A stretch of 64,000 nucleotides of DNA from Hyphococcus sp. (GTDB lineage: Bacteria; Pseudomonadota; Alphaproteobacteria; Caulobacterales; Parvularculaceae): contig JAJFGB010000004.1 in NCBI GenBank assembly GCA_021776335.1, positions 310,001 through 374,000 of the forward strand, read 5' to 3'. Positions 33,117-42,097 of the stretch are shown piece by piece. The notes beneath the pieces were generated by a model, which saw only the letters and a list, made by a program, of their open reading frames with translations, made no database searches and was not told the DNA's origin. The position numbers were made by a program, and so were the translations under genes. The first letter of the stretch is position 1. Each line of letters opens with the position of its first letter.

Positions 33117-35363
33117 CTATTCTGCCGCCTGGGTCGCGCTAAAGCGCTCAGGATTTTGGGCTGCCGCGCCTGTGAGAATGTGCGCTTCTTTGCGAATAAA
33201 TTGCGGCAGGCGGACTTTGGCGTCCTTGCGACGCGGGAACGTGGCGCAAGCAACAGTGCCTTTGGTGGGCTGGCTTGCCAGCGCGAGAATGCCACCCTGC
33301 AGTTCCATTAGTGATTTTGACAGCGCCAGGCCGAGCCCCGAGCCGTTCCGGCTGCGTGAAAAGTGGTTTTCGGCAAGTTGAAACGGTGCGCCCAGCTTTT
33401 TCAGTTGGGCGCGTTCAATGCCACTCCCGCTGTCGGCGACAATCACGGTGACGCCGTCAAGGTCTGCTTCGGCGGTTAGGGTCACTTCGCCGCCGCGGGG
33501 TGTGAATTTGATGGCGTTTGATAAAAGGTTTAGCGCGACTTGCTTGACGGCGCGGGCGTCAGCCCAAACTGGCGGCGCATGCCCGATGGAGGCGGTCAGT
33601 TTTACGCCAGCGTCACTGGCGCGCTTTGCGACAAGGCGTACGCTTTCGTTAAGTGTGCGCTCAAGCTCGACGCGTTTCGGCTCGAGTGTCAGGCGGCCGG
33701 CCTCGATTTTCGACATGTCGAGCACATCGTCGATAAGCTCCAGCAGATGTCGTCCGCTCGACAGGATATCTGCGACATACTCTTTGTATTTCATATCGCC
33801 GAGTGGTCCATAAAGCTCGGACTGCATCACTTCGGAAAAACCATTGATGGCGTTCAGGGGCGTCCGCAGCTCATGACTCATATTGGCAAGAAACTCACTT
33901 TTTGATCGGCTCGCTTCCTCCGCCCGGTATTTTTCATATTCATATTTGCGGTTGGCTTCAGAAAGCTCCACGCGTGAGCCTTCGAGGTCTTCAACGGTGA
34001 GCTGTAACTCGCGTTCCTTTTTCTTTTGCGCCCGCGCCCGTTTTTTCAGGTCTGTGACATTTGCAGCGACACAGACAATACCGCCTTCCGCAGTTCGCCG
34101 GCGGGAGATATGCGCCCATCGCGATCCTGGCAGGGCGACTTCGACATTTTCCAGGGCGTCGCCTTCAAGCGGGCCGAAACATTCCGCCAGGACATCGCCC
34201 GCGACGCCGGCGCAAGTGACCACCTGGTCGACCGTAAGGCCGGGTCTCAAGACCTTCGTTGGTATGCGAAAAATACTGGAAAAACGTCGGTTCCAGACAG
34301 CAAGCTGGCCTTTGGCATCCCACAAAACGAAGGCTTCAGGGATACTTTCTATGGCGTCGCGAAGCCGTGTTTCGGCAATTGCGCCGCCAGGGCCGAGGGC
34401 GTTATTTGCGCCCGCGAGATCGAATGCAACGCCGGCGCGATTAAACCGTGTCGCGTCGAGCGACGTCCGCAAATAGACTTGCGACCAGGCGCCGCCCGGC
34501 TCGCGCAATCTGATCACGCCTTCGCTGACGCCGGATGGGTCGCCTGAGAGAATCGCAACCACATTGCGCAAATCTTCCGGGTGAACGAGCGCTGAAATTT
34601 CACGCATCGTAAAATGGCGATCGCGAGCGCCAAGCCCCAGCGGCTGCAGGAAGGAGCGCGTAAACACGACTGTTCGGTCTTTGCCGTCATAAAACCAGGG
34701 CGAACAGCGGCCGCCGGATAAGGCGGCATTGAAATCCGTTAATGTGGTTAAGGCATGCGCGGCTGTACTCGCCGCGCGGCTCTGGCGGATAAAGGCGGCC
34801 ATCAGTGAAACGATGACGAGCGTCATTGCTGAGAGAATAATCGCGTAAACCACCCAGACGCGGGACCGATCAAACATGTCGCGCGCAGGCGCGGCCGCGA
34901 GCAGTGTTTCGCCATTGTCCAGCGGGCGCCAGGAAAGTGCGATTTTTCCGCCGGCGAGGTCGAGCTTTGTTTCCCCGCGCACGCCAAGATCCAGGGCATG
35001 CAAAGCAGCGGCGGGGACGTTCACGATGTCTGTACGACCTTCCACCGCCAAGACGTCGCCCGAGGGCGATAAATGATAAAGCGCAGAATACCCGCCGGGC
35101 GCCGCATTGCGCAGCGCCTCGCGGGCGGGCGTACCGGTCATGATTGCGATATTCATCGCCGAAGCCCCATCGCTGGTGGCCTGACGCAGGCGAAGTTCGG
35201 TTTCGACCTGCCGTGACGTGGCTTTGTCATTAAGTTCAATGACCAGGAGTACAGCCAGTGCCACGATGAAGGCGCCGGTCAAGATGGCGAGGCGGCGCGG
35301 CGAGAGCGCTTCGATGCGCGCCGTCAGGTCCATCCCGTTATCCTGATCCCGCTTTGTTGCCAT
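33117..35363 (-). CDS. PleC/DivL-like PAS sensor histidine kinase
   Basis: A 748-residue membrane kinase. Two hydrophobic segments bound a periplasmic region; cytoplasmic PAS-like domains follow (one with MREISALVHPEDLRNVV, one with LRDAIESIPEAFVLWDAKG), then a coiled linker, HisKA with His in FLANMSHELRTPLNAINGF, and an ATPase domain with NLLSNAIKFTPRGG, ADSGSGI and GSGLGLALSKSL. The first start in good frame is 35363; another ATG at 35333 has a better Shine-Dalgarno (AGGA). The HisKA segment, including SELYGPLGDMKYKEYV, resembles the partial kinase at 1-891. PleC-like kinases act on DivK/PleD in Caulobacterales; whether this is PleC is not provable here. Confidence 0.92.
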   Translation of the reverse strand: MATKRDQDNGMDLTARIEALSPRRLAILTGAFIVALAVLLVIELNDKATSRQVETELRLRQATSDGASAMNIAIMTGTPAREALRNAAPGGYSALYHLSPSGDVLAVEGRTDIVNVPAAALHALDLGVRGETKLDLAGGKIALSWRPLDNGETLLAAAPARDMFDRSRVWVVYAIILSAMTLVIVSLMAAFIRQSRAASTAAHALTTLTDFNAALSGGRCSPWFYDGKDRTVVFTRSFLQPLGLGARDRHFTMREISALVHPEDLRNVVAILSGDPSGVSEGVIRLREPGGAWSQVYLRTSLDATRFNRAGVAFDLAGANNALGPGGAIAETRLRDAIESIPEAFVLWDAKGQLAVWNRRFSSIFRIPTKVLRPGLTVDQVVTCAGVAGDVLAECFGPLEGDALENVEVALPGSRWAHISRRRTAEGGIVCVAANVTDLKKRARAQKKKERELQLTVEDLEGSRVELSEANRKYEYEKYRAEEASRSKSEFLANMSHELRTPLNAINGFSEVMQSELYGPLGDMKYKEYVADILSSGRHLLELIDDVLDMSKIEAGRLTLEPKRVELERTLNESVRLVAKRASDAGVKLTASIGHAPPVWADARAVKQVALNLLSNAIKFTPRGGEVTLTAEADLDGVTVIVADSGSGIERAQLKKLGAPFQLAENHFSRSRNGSGLGLALSKSLMELQGGILALASQPTKGTVACATFPRRKDAKVRLPQFIRKEAHILTGAAAQNPERFSATQAAE

Positions 35364-35584
35364 GGATTCGCGCACCGTTTGACCTGAAATCCCCAGTAAA
35401 CATCTAGTGAAGGCGCCAAATCTACCAAAATGGCGCTGTGCCTGCCATGCGCACACGTTTACGATTTGGAAACTATTCTGTTTCGCGGGTCTGAGTCACG
35501 TGCGAATCACGTCGGGCCAGTCTGTGTTTTCCCCATTGAAGTCCCGAGCTTGGATTTGCCGCGCCAGGCCGCTAAACAGCGGCG

Positions 35585-36592
35585 ATGAAACACTTTTTGA
35601 ACACCGCTGACTGGTCGCAGCCTGATCTCCAGGCGATGATCGATGACGCCCGAGCCATGAAAGCAGCGGCGTCTGATGCGCCTCGGGGGGACGCCCTGAA
35701 GGACAAAACCGTTGCGCTTCTTTTCCTCAACAACAGCCTAAGGACCCGCACCTCCTTTGATGTGGGTGCGCGGCAGCTGGGCGCCCACGCGGTAGTGCTG
35801 TCACCGTCCGGGGGCATGTGGCCACTTGAATTCGAAGATGGCGTCGTGATGGACGGCGAGGCCGAGGAGCATGTCAAAGAAGCCGCAAAGGTTCTGTCGC
35901 GCTATTGCGACATGATCGGCATCCGCGCTTTTCCTAAATTTCAGGACTGGCAGGAGGACTGCAAAGACAAGATCCTCAATGCGTTTGCCAGATATGCCGA
36001 TGTCCCGGTGATCAATATGGAGACAATCACGCATCCCTGTCAGGAGATGGCCCATGTGATGGCGCTGCAGGAGCGCCTTGGGCCTCTCGACGGCAAGAAA
36101 TTTGTCCTGACCTGGACCTATCATCCAAAGCCTCTGAACACCGCAGTTGCCAATTCGGCGCTGATGATCGCGGCCAAATTCGGGATGCAGCCGACACTGC
36201 TCTGTCCAACGGAAGATTATATTCTTGATGATCGCTATATTGAGCAGGCATCGAAAGATGCGCGCGGCCATGGGGCCGCGTTGACCATTTCGCATAATGT
36301 CGGAGAGGCGTATGCCGATGCTGATGTTGTCTACGCCAAAAGCTGGGGCGCATTACCTTATTTTGGAAACTGGGGTCCCGAAAAGAAAATACGTGACGCG
36401 TTCAAGCATTTCATTGTCGATGAAGAAAAAATGGCGCTGACGAACAAGGCGCTGGTCTCCCACTGCCTGCCCATGCGCCGCAATGTGAAGATGACTGATG
36501 CTGTGTTCGATTCCGCCAATTGTATCGCCTATGACGAAGCGGAAAATCGCCTGCATGTGCAAAAGGCGATCATGAAGGCGTTGATGAGTTAG
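35585..36592 (+). CDS. argF': N-acetylornithine carbamoyltransferase
   Basis: A 335-residue transcarbamylase. The carbamoyl-phosphate motif reads SLRTRTS (51-57), the HPCQE motif is HPCQEMAH and the C-terminal motif is HCLPMRRN. The segment MWPLEFEDG with Glu82 is the telling feature: acetylornithine carbamoyltransferases have Glu in this WPxEF position (Glu92 in Xanthomonas), where succinylornithine enzymes have Pro. The overall sequence is closest to the Xanthomonas-type enzyme. It forms N-acetylcitrulline from N-acetylornithine and carbamoyl phosphate, so arginine synthesis stays acetylated until late. argB- and argC-type genes follow on the same strand. Confidence 0.9.
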   Translation: MKHFLNTADWSQPDLQAMIDDARAMKAAASDAPRGDALKDKTVALLFLNNSLRTRTSFDVGARQLGAHAVVLSPSGGMWPLEFEDGVVMDGEAEEHVKEAAKVLSRYCDMIGIRAFPKFQDWQEDCKDKILNAFARYADVPVINMETITHPCQEMAHVMALQERLGPLDGKKFVLTWTYHPKPLNTAVANSALMIAAKFGMQPTLLCPTEDYILDDRYIEQASKDARGHGAALTISHNVGEAYADADVVYAKSWGALPYFGNWGPEKKIRDAFKHFIVDEEKMALTNKALVSHCLPMRRNVKMTDAVFDSANCIAYDEAENRLHVQKAIMKALMS

Positions 36593-36596
36593 AGTT

Positions 36597-37916
36597 ATGG
36601 CCCCAACATCCTCAACCCGCCAGACCATCGTCCAGCTCTTGTCGAATATGAGCGACGGCAAGGAGATCCGCTCCTATTTGCAGCGCTTTTCTGAGGTTGA
36701 TCAGTCGCGCTTTGCGGTGATCAAGATCGGGGGCGCCATATTGCGCGAGCAATTGGAGGAAACAGCCGGCGCCCTCGCGTTTTTGCACACGGTAGGCCTG
36801 ACCCCGATTGTGTTGCATGGCGGTGGGCCGCAGCTTGATGAAACGCTCGCAGAACGCGGGATTAAAACTGAAAAAATTGACGGGCTGCGTGTGACGCCGG
36901 CCGGCGCGCTCGATGCTGCCCGGGATGTTTTCATCGGCGAAAATCTCCGCCTTGTTGATGCGATCCGAAAACAAGGCGTTGCCGCCCATTCGCTTACCAC
37001 TGGGGCGATAGAGGCTGATTATCTCGATCGGGATAAATATGGTTATGTCGGCGCGCCGACAGGTGTGCGCCTTGGGCTCATTCAGTCGATTGTTAATTCC
37101 GGCGCCATTCCGATCCTCACCTGTCTCGGTCTCGCGCCGGGTGGTCAGTTGGTGAACGTCAACGCCGATTCTGCGACGCGGGCCCTTGTTCACGCCCTGC
37201 AGCCGATGAAGATTATTTTTCTGGCAGGTGTTGGCGGCCTTCTTGATACCGCAGGCGATGTCATTCACTCGATCAACCTTGCGTCAGACTATGAGGAGTT
37301 AATGGCGCAGGGCTGGGTCAAGGACGGCATGCGATTGAAACTTGGCGAGATCAAACGTCTCCTCGATGATGCGCCGCTTTCTTCTTCAGTCTCGATTACA
37401 ACGCCCTCGGGTCTCGTGCGGGAGCTTTTTACCCATGGCGGGTCCGGCACACTGATCCGAAAAGGCGAAGTGATCATAAAATATGAAGACAAAGCAGAAA
37501 TTGACGGCGACCGCGCCGTGGCGCTGATCGAAAACGCATTCGATCAACAGCTTGTCGAAGACTGGTGGCAAAACACCGATTTCACAGCTACCTATATTTC
37601 CGATAGTTATCGCGCCAGCGCGTTTTTGTCGGATATGGGCAACTTCACCTATCTTGATAAGTTCGCGGTCCTTGAAGATGCGCGCGGGGAAGGGCTCGCG
37701 CGTACGGTGTGGCGGCGTTTTACAGCCGACCATCCGTCTTTCTTCTGGCGTTCGCGTACAGCGAATGGTTTTAATGCATTTTATGGCGGGGAAGCAGACG
37801 GCTCGGTGAAACAAGGTCCCTGGACGATTTTCTGGAAAGGCGAAACCGACTTTGCCCGTATTGCAAAAATCGTCGATCAAATCGCTGCGATGCCGCCGAG
37901 TTTTACCGGTGATTAA
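36597..37916 (+). CDS. argB: Fused N-acetylglutamate kinase / N-acetylglutamate synthase
   Basis: A 439-residue fusion. The N-terminal domain (about 25-290) is an amino acid kinase: FAVIKIGGAILR, HGGGPQLDETL, and NVNADSATRALVHAL. The C-terminal domain (about 300-435) is a vertebrate-type NAT (DUF619-like): YISDSYRASAFLSDMGNFTYLDKFAVLEDARGEGLARTVWRRF in two halves, ending FWKGE. This layout matches the bifunctional NAGS/K of Maricaulis maris and Xanthomonas, which makes and then phosphorylates N-acetylglutamate, and explains the absence of a separate argA. It begins 4 bp after the carbamoyltransferase gene and abuts argC directly. Confidence 0.92.
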   Translation: MAPTSSTRQTIVQLLSNMSDGKEIRSYLQRFSEVDQSRFAVIKIGGAILREQLEETAGALAFLHTVGLTPIVLHGGGPQLDETLAERGIKTEKIDGLRVTPAGALDAARDVFIGENLRLVDAIRKQGVAAHSLTTGAIEADYLDRDKYGYVGAPTGVRLGLIQSIVNSGAIPILTCLGLAPGGQLVNVNADSATRALVHALQPMKIIFLAGVGGLLDTAGDVIHSINLASDYEELMAQGWVKDGMRLKLGEIKRLLDDAPLSSSVSITTPSGLVRELFTHGGSGTLIRKGEVIIKYEDKAEIDGDRAVALIENAFDQQLVEDWWQNTDFTATYISDSYRASAFLSDMGNFTYLDKFAVLEDARGEGLARTVWRRFTADHPSFFWRSRTANGFNAFYGGEADGSVKQGPWTIFWKGETDFARIAKIVDQIAAMPPSFTGD

Positions 37917-38867
37917 ATGAGTGAACCTTTTCTCGTTGGACTGATTGGCGCCCGTGGACATACGGGCCGGGAACTGTTGCGCTTGATTGCCGGCCATCCC
38001 GAATTGATGCTGGGTTATGCGGTGAGCCGTGAATGGGCGGGCCGCCCTGTTGCAGAGGTCGCGCCCGAAGATCAGGACGAATGCGTTTTCGAAGCGCTTA
38101 CACCTGAGGAAGCAGCGTTGCGGCGCGCCGATGTCGTTATTTTGGCGCTGCCAGACGGCGCGGGGAGTGACTATATTGCGGCGCTGGAGCAAAAAGCGCC
38201 TCATCGGATCATTGTCGACCTGTCAGCAGATCACCGGTTCGATGACGCCTGGGCTTACGGCCTGCCAGAGCTCCACCGTGCGAAAATCGCCAATGCCACG
38301 CGCATCGCCAATCCGGGCTGTTACGCCACCGCCATGCAGCTGGCGTTGGCGCCGCTGATAGACCATTTGGATGGCGTCCCCGCAGTGTTTGGGGTTTCCG
38401 GCTATTCCGGTGCAGGGACGAACCCAAGCCCCAAAAATGATATTGAGCGCCTTCAAGATAACCTCATGCCTTATAGTCTCACCGGACATAAGCATGAGCG
38501 TGAGGCGGCGCAGCATTTGGGTATTCCTTTGCGGTTCATGCCTCACGTGCATCCGGCATTTCGGGGGCTGATTGTGACTGCGCACATCCCGTTGAAAGAG
38601 GCGACGGACGCCAGCGCGCTCGCAGCGCTCTATGAAACGCGATATAACAATGAGCCGCTCGTTACGCTTCGTAACGCGCCGCCCGAACTGAAGGATGGAA
38701 CTAATCGTAAGGGCGTTCTCATCGGCGGGTTCGGCGTCAGCGATGATGGCAAGAACGCTGTTATTGTTGCAGCCGAAGATAACCTTTTGAAAGGCGCTGC
38801 CGTCCAGGCGGTCCAGAATATTAATCTGGCGCTCGGCCTTCATGAAATGACGGGGATCGCTGCTTAG
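37917..38867 (+). CDS. argC: N-acetyl-gamma-glutamyl-phosphate reductase
   Basis: A 316-residue dehydrogenase. Rossmann motif VGLIGARGHTGREL (7-20), active-site Cys135 in NPGCYATAMQLAL, the loop GYSGAGTNPSPKND and the His-rich end of the active site (TGHKHEREA and PHVHPAFRG). It reduces N-acetylglutamyl-phosphate with NADPH to the semialdehyde, the step after the kinase encoded just upstream. Its ATG follows the stop of that gene without a gap, so the two are co-translated. The set carbamoyltransferase, kinase/synthase, reductase covers four reactions; argD, argG, argH and the deacylase are elsewhere. Confidence 0.95.
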   Translation: MSEPFLVGLIGARGHTGRELLRLIAGHPELMLGYAVSREWAGRPVAEVAPEDQDECVFEALTPEEAALRRADVVILALPDGAGSDYIAALEQKAPHRIIVDLSADHRFDDAWAYGLPELHRAKIANATRIANPGCYATAMQLALAPLIDHLDGVPAVFGVSGYSGAGTNPSPKNDIERLQDNLMPYSLTGHKHEREAAQHLGIPLRFMPHVHPAFRGLIVTAHIPLKEATDASALAALYETRYNNEPLVTLRNAPPELKDGTNRKGVLIGGFGVSDDGKNAVIVAAEDNLLKGAAVQAVQNINLALGLHEMTGIAA

Positions 38868-38869
38868 GA

Positions 38870-40621
38870 ATGGCGACGCAGGAAAGCGAGTTTCTGGTTC
38901 AGGCGGCGACCTATCTTGGCGCCGCTGCGATTGCTGTTCCAATTTTTAATCGCTTCAAGCTCGGCTCTATCCTTGGTTATCTCGCCGCCGGCGTCGTCGT
39001 CGGGCCGTTTGGTCTCGAGCTTTTGCATCAGGAAGAGGGCACGTTTCACGTCGCCGAGTTAGGTGTCGTCCTCTTTTTGTTTGTTATCGGTCTTGAACTG
39101 TCTCTGTCGCGGCTATGGTCTTTGCGGAAGCAGATTTTCGGTCTCGGCGCATCGCAGATGGCAGTTACCGGATTTGTCATCGCGTCGCTATTCGTCGCGG
39201 CGGGCGTTATGCCAGCGCCGGCGGCGATCATTGCCGGCCTATCGCTGGCCTTTTCATCGACAGCGTTTGCATTGCAGCTGATGAAAGATCGCGGCGAGCT
39301 TAATACAAATTACGGTACACGCGCTTTTTCAATTTTGCTGTTTCAGGATCTGGCGGTGATACCGCTGCTTGCCGCGATTCCTTTTCTTGCAGGCGGCGGC
39401 GGTGAGGCGGCAGGCTCGGAAAGCGCCTTGAAAGCAGTAGGTGTCGTTGCTGCGCTGGTCCTGATTGGAAAATTCGGCCTTGATCGTGTTTTTCGCGTTG
39501 TGGCGAGTTCAGGTTCGCGTGAAGGTTTTGCCGCAACCGCTCTTCTTGTTGTTGCGCTGACTGCACTCGCCGTCTCCTGGGCAGGGTTATCCATGGCGCT
39601 TGGGGCGTTTCTGGCCGGCGTCCTTTTGGCAGAGTCTTCCTATCGGCATCAGATTGAAACTGACATCGAACCCTTTCGCGGTTTGCTGCTGGGCCTCTTT
39701 TTCATCTCGATTGGTATGCGTCTGGATCTCGTTGTTATCGCGCAATCCTGGTGGATTGTTCTCGGCGGTGCGCTGGGCCTCGTCTTTGTGAAGTCTGCGC
39801 TTTTATATGCGCTGGCGCGGCTTGGCGGCGCCAAGCATGGAGATGCGTTGAACACGGCGGCGGTTTTATCCCAAGGCGGCGAATTTGCTTTTGTTGTTAT
39901 CAGCCTTGGTGTGAGCGCCCTGTTGTTTACAAATGGACAGGCAACATTGATGTCGGCAATCGTGACGATCTCAATGGCGCTCACGCCATTTATGACGGCG
40001 ATGGCGCGGCAAATGTCCCAGCAGGTTGAAGATGCGGGCGATGATCTTGAGGGGCCGCATGCAGAACAAGATCATGTGATTATCGTTGGCTTTGGCCGCA
40101 TGGGACAGATCATATCGCAAGTGCTGAACAGCTCCGGTGTCGTGGTTACAGCAATCGATAACAATGCATCGCACATTCGAAACGCCGAACGGTTCGGGTT
40201 CAAGGTTTATTTTGGCGATGGATCGCGTCTCGATACGCTTTTGACGGCGGGCGCGTTGAACGCCAAGTCTATTATTTTATGCATGGATGACACTGAAGCC
40301 GTCAATCATGCTGTTTCAGCGCTTCGTGAACAGAGCCCAAGCCTGACGATTCTTGTTTGCGCGCATGACCGCTTGCATGAAATTGAACTCCAGCCATTAG
40401 GCGCTGATGTGGTTGTCAGGGAAACAATGGAGTCCAGTCTTTTGGTGGCGCGCGAAGCGCTGTCACGCATGGGCCACGATAGCCGCACGATTGACGATTA
40501 TGTGCAGCAATTTCGCAAGCGTGACCGAGAACGCCTGCTCGCGCAGATCGATTCAGGACCAGAAGCAGCTGTTGATCTTCTGCATCAACAATTCAAACCG
40601 GCAAGCGACGATGATCATTGA
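38870..40621 (+). CDS. CPA2-family cation/proton antiporter with RCK domain (KefC-like)
   Basis: A 583-residue protein: about twelve membrane segments in residues 8-385, then a cytoplasmic RCK/TrkA-N domain (about 398-515) with the Rossmann motif IIVGFGRMGQIIS, a second-strand acid in TAIDNNASH, and a C-terminal helix. The transporter core has the CPA2 pattern LGSILGYLAAGVVVGP and SLAFSSTAFALQLM. KefB/KefC-type proteins exchange K+ for H+ and are gated by nucleotide/glutathione-type ligands through the RCK domain. It starts 2 bp after argC, so it probably shares that transcript, although no functional link is known. The 3' end overlaps the convergent serine hydrolase gene by 7 bp. Confidence 0.92.
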   Translation: MATQESEFLVQAATYLGAAAIAVPIFNRFKLGSILGYLAAGVVVGPFGLELLHQEEGTFHVAELGVVLFLFVIGLELSLSRLWSLRKQIFGLGASQMAVTGFVIASLFVAAGVMPAPAAIIAGLSLAFSSTAFALQLMKDRGELNTNYGTRAFSILLFQDLAVIPLLAAIPFLAGGGGEAAGSESALKAVGVVAALVLIGKFGLDRVFRVVASSGSREGFAATALLVVALTALAVSWAGLSMALGAFLAGVLLAESSYRHQIETDIEPFRGLLLGLFFISIGMRLDLVVIAQSWWIVLGGALGLVFVKSALLYALARLGGAKHGDALNTAAVLSQGGEFAFVVISLGVSALLFTNGQATLMSAIVTISMALTPFMTAMARQMSQQVEDAGDDLEGPHAEQDHVIIVGFGRMGQIISQVLNSSGVVVTAIDNNASHIRNAERFGFKVYFGDGSRLDTLLTAGALNAKSIILCMDDTEAVNHAVSALREQSPSLTILVCAHDRLHEIELQPLGADVVVRETMESSLLVAREALSRMGHDSRTIDDYVQQFRKRDRERLLAQIDSGPEAAVDLLHQQFKPASDDDH

Positions 40622-42021
40622 TTCAATTGTATTGGCGCTTCGCCAACAGCGTCATAGATTTGTTTGATCAAGGGCGCGACGACCGGCATTGGGCTGCGTC
40701 CGCGCGTCATGCCGGTGCGAACGATGATCATGCGTTTGGACGGCACGATGAAGACATACTGACCCTCATGGCCGGCCATGCAGTAAACGTTTTCAGGCAA
40801 GCCCGGAATGAAGCGTTTGCGCTCGTTTGCCCCGTCATAATTGAGCCAGAAATGGGCGCCGTACTGACCATCCGACGCTTCTGTGGGCGCTGCGACATAG
40901 GCGCCCCAACCTTCAGGAAGCAAGCGTTCGCCGCCCCATAACCCATCCTGCAGATAAAGCTGGCCGAGACGCGCCCAATCGCGCGCCGTTGCATAAACAA
41001 AGGACGAACCGATGAACGTACCTGATGCGTCGGGTTCCATGGTGATGCTGGTCGCGCCGATGGGCTCGAAGAGGGCGCCTCGTGCGAACTGATGATAATC
41101 GACACCGGTTTCACTCAAGACCTGTCGTAAAGTACGTGAGATCAGATTGGTGGTGCCGCTCGAATAATACCAGACTTCTCCGGGCGGATGGTCGGCGCTT
41201 TTCTTTGCCGCAACGGCGCCAGAATCGGCGGCTTCAAAAAGCATCCTGTTCACATCGGAGCGCGGGTTGGCGTAGTCTTCTTTGAACGCCAAACCGCTCT
41301 GCATGCGTAAAAGATCGTTCCAGGTAATGCCCGCCAGATTGGCATTGGTTTGCCATTCAGAAACGGGCGCCGGATCGTCAATATTAATATGTCCGCGCAA
41401 AGCGGCTGCCCCCACCAATGTTGCTGTCACGCTTTTTGCTGCGGACCAACTCAGGAAAGGCGTCTCTTTTGAGAAACCATCGGCGTAACGTTCGTCAACG
41501 ATTTTGCCGTCGACAATTACGACGACTGAACGATGGTTGGCGTCGTTTGTTTCAAAAGCGGTGTTTAGAGCAAAATCCAACGCGCCGTAATCGACATGGT
41601 GGAGCGCAGAACCAGAGGTCGGCGGCGCTTCCTCCCACATGCCGTTGACGCCGGGCGCCGCTGGTGCAGGAAGGGACAGAACGCGGCCGGCATTCGCCAG
41701 CGTGCAGCCATAACCCTCGCGATAAATGGCTTGCGCGCGCCCAAAACCAAAGGGACCGGCGGCACGGACTGTTTTCTTGGCCGTATCCACATGAACGGCG
41801 ATTTTTTCCATCATAGCGGCGATGCCGGCAAACTCAGAACTGATCACCGTTTCAACTTCGCGTTGGGCGAGGAAGATTTCCGAGCAGGCGATCTTCGCTT
41901 TATATCCGGCGCCGATGCGCGCAAGTCGGTCTGCCTTCACGCCAAAAGCAACAATCGCCGCCGTCGCCACGACGCCGGCCGCCAAAAGGGCCAATTGAAA
42001 GATTTTTAAATTTGTCATCAT
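40615..42021 (-). CDS. Serine beta-lactamase-like hydrolase (class C fold), membrane-anchored
   Basis: A 468-residue protein with an N-terminal membrane segment (about 8-27) followed by about 110 residues of unassigned sequence and then a class C beta-lactamase/DD-peptidase-like domain. Catalytic residues: Ser193 and Lys196 in SWSAAKSVTA, then YYSSGTTN as the Tyr-x-Ser/Asn-like motif, and GHEGQYVFIVP in place of the KTG motif. Such proteins include esterases, D-amino-peptidases and penicillin-recognising hydrolases; true beta-lactamase activity cannot be assumed. Periplasmic location is likely. It is a single-gene unit. The unusual N-terminal region could be a regulatory or membrane-tethering segment. 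Confidence 0.87.
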   Translation of the reverse strand: MMTNLKIFQLALLAAGVVATAAIVAFGVKADRLARIGAGYKAKIACSEIFLAQREVETVISSEFAGIAAMMEKIAVHVDTAKKTVRAAGPFGFGRAQAIYREGYGCTLANAGRVLSLPAPAAPGVNGMWEEAPPTSGSALHHVDYGALDFALNTAFETNDANHRSVVVIVDGKIVDERYADGFSKETPFLSWSAAKSVTATLVGAAALRGHINIDDPAPVSEWQTNANLAGITWNDLLRMQSGLAFKEDYANPRSDVNRMLFEAADSGAVAAKKSADHPPGEVWYYSSGTTNLISRTLRQVLSETGVDYHQFARGALFEPIGATSITMEPDASGTFIGSSFVYATARDWARLGQLYLQDGLWGGERLLPEGWGAYVAAPTEASDGQYGAHFWLNYDGANERKRFIPGLPENVYCMAGHEGQYVFIVPSKRMIIVRTGMTRGRSPMPVVAPLIKQIYDAVGEAPIQLNQ

Positions 42022-42097
42022 GCGACCCTAGCGACAATCACAGTCCTCTGCGATGCGAAATATCAGTCCGCGCTGAAGGCTGTGCAATCTTCTGGCG

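Noticed and set aside
37386-38942. Two long minus-strand frames over argB and argC
   Set aside because: Shadow frames of well-supported genes; their products show no family pattern or signal and lack ribosome-binding sites.
40615-42021. Antibiotic-resistance beta-lactamase (class C)
   Set aside because: The fold is shared with esterases and peptidases; the KTG motif is replaced and there is a long extra N-terminal region, so resistance should not be inferred.
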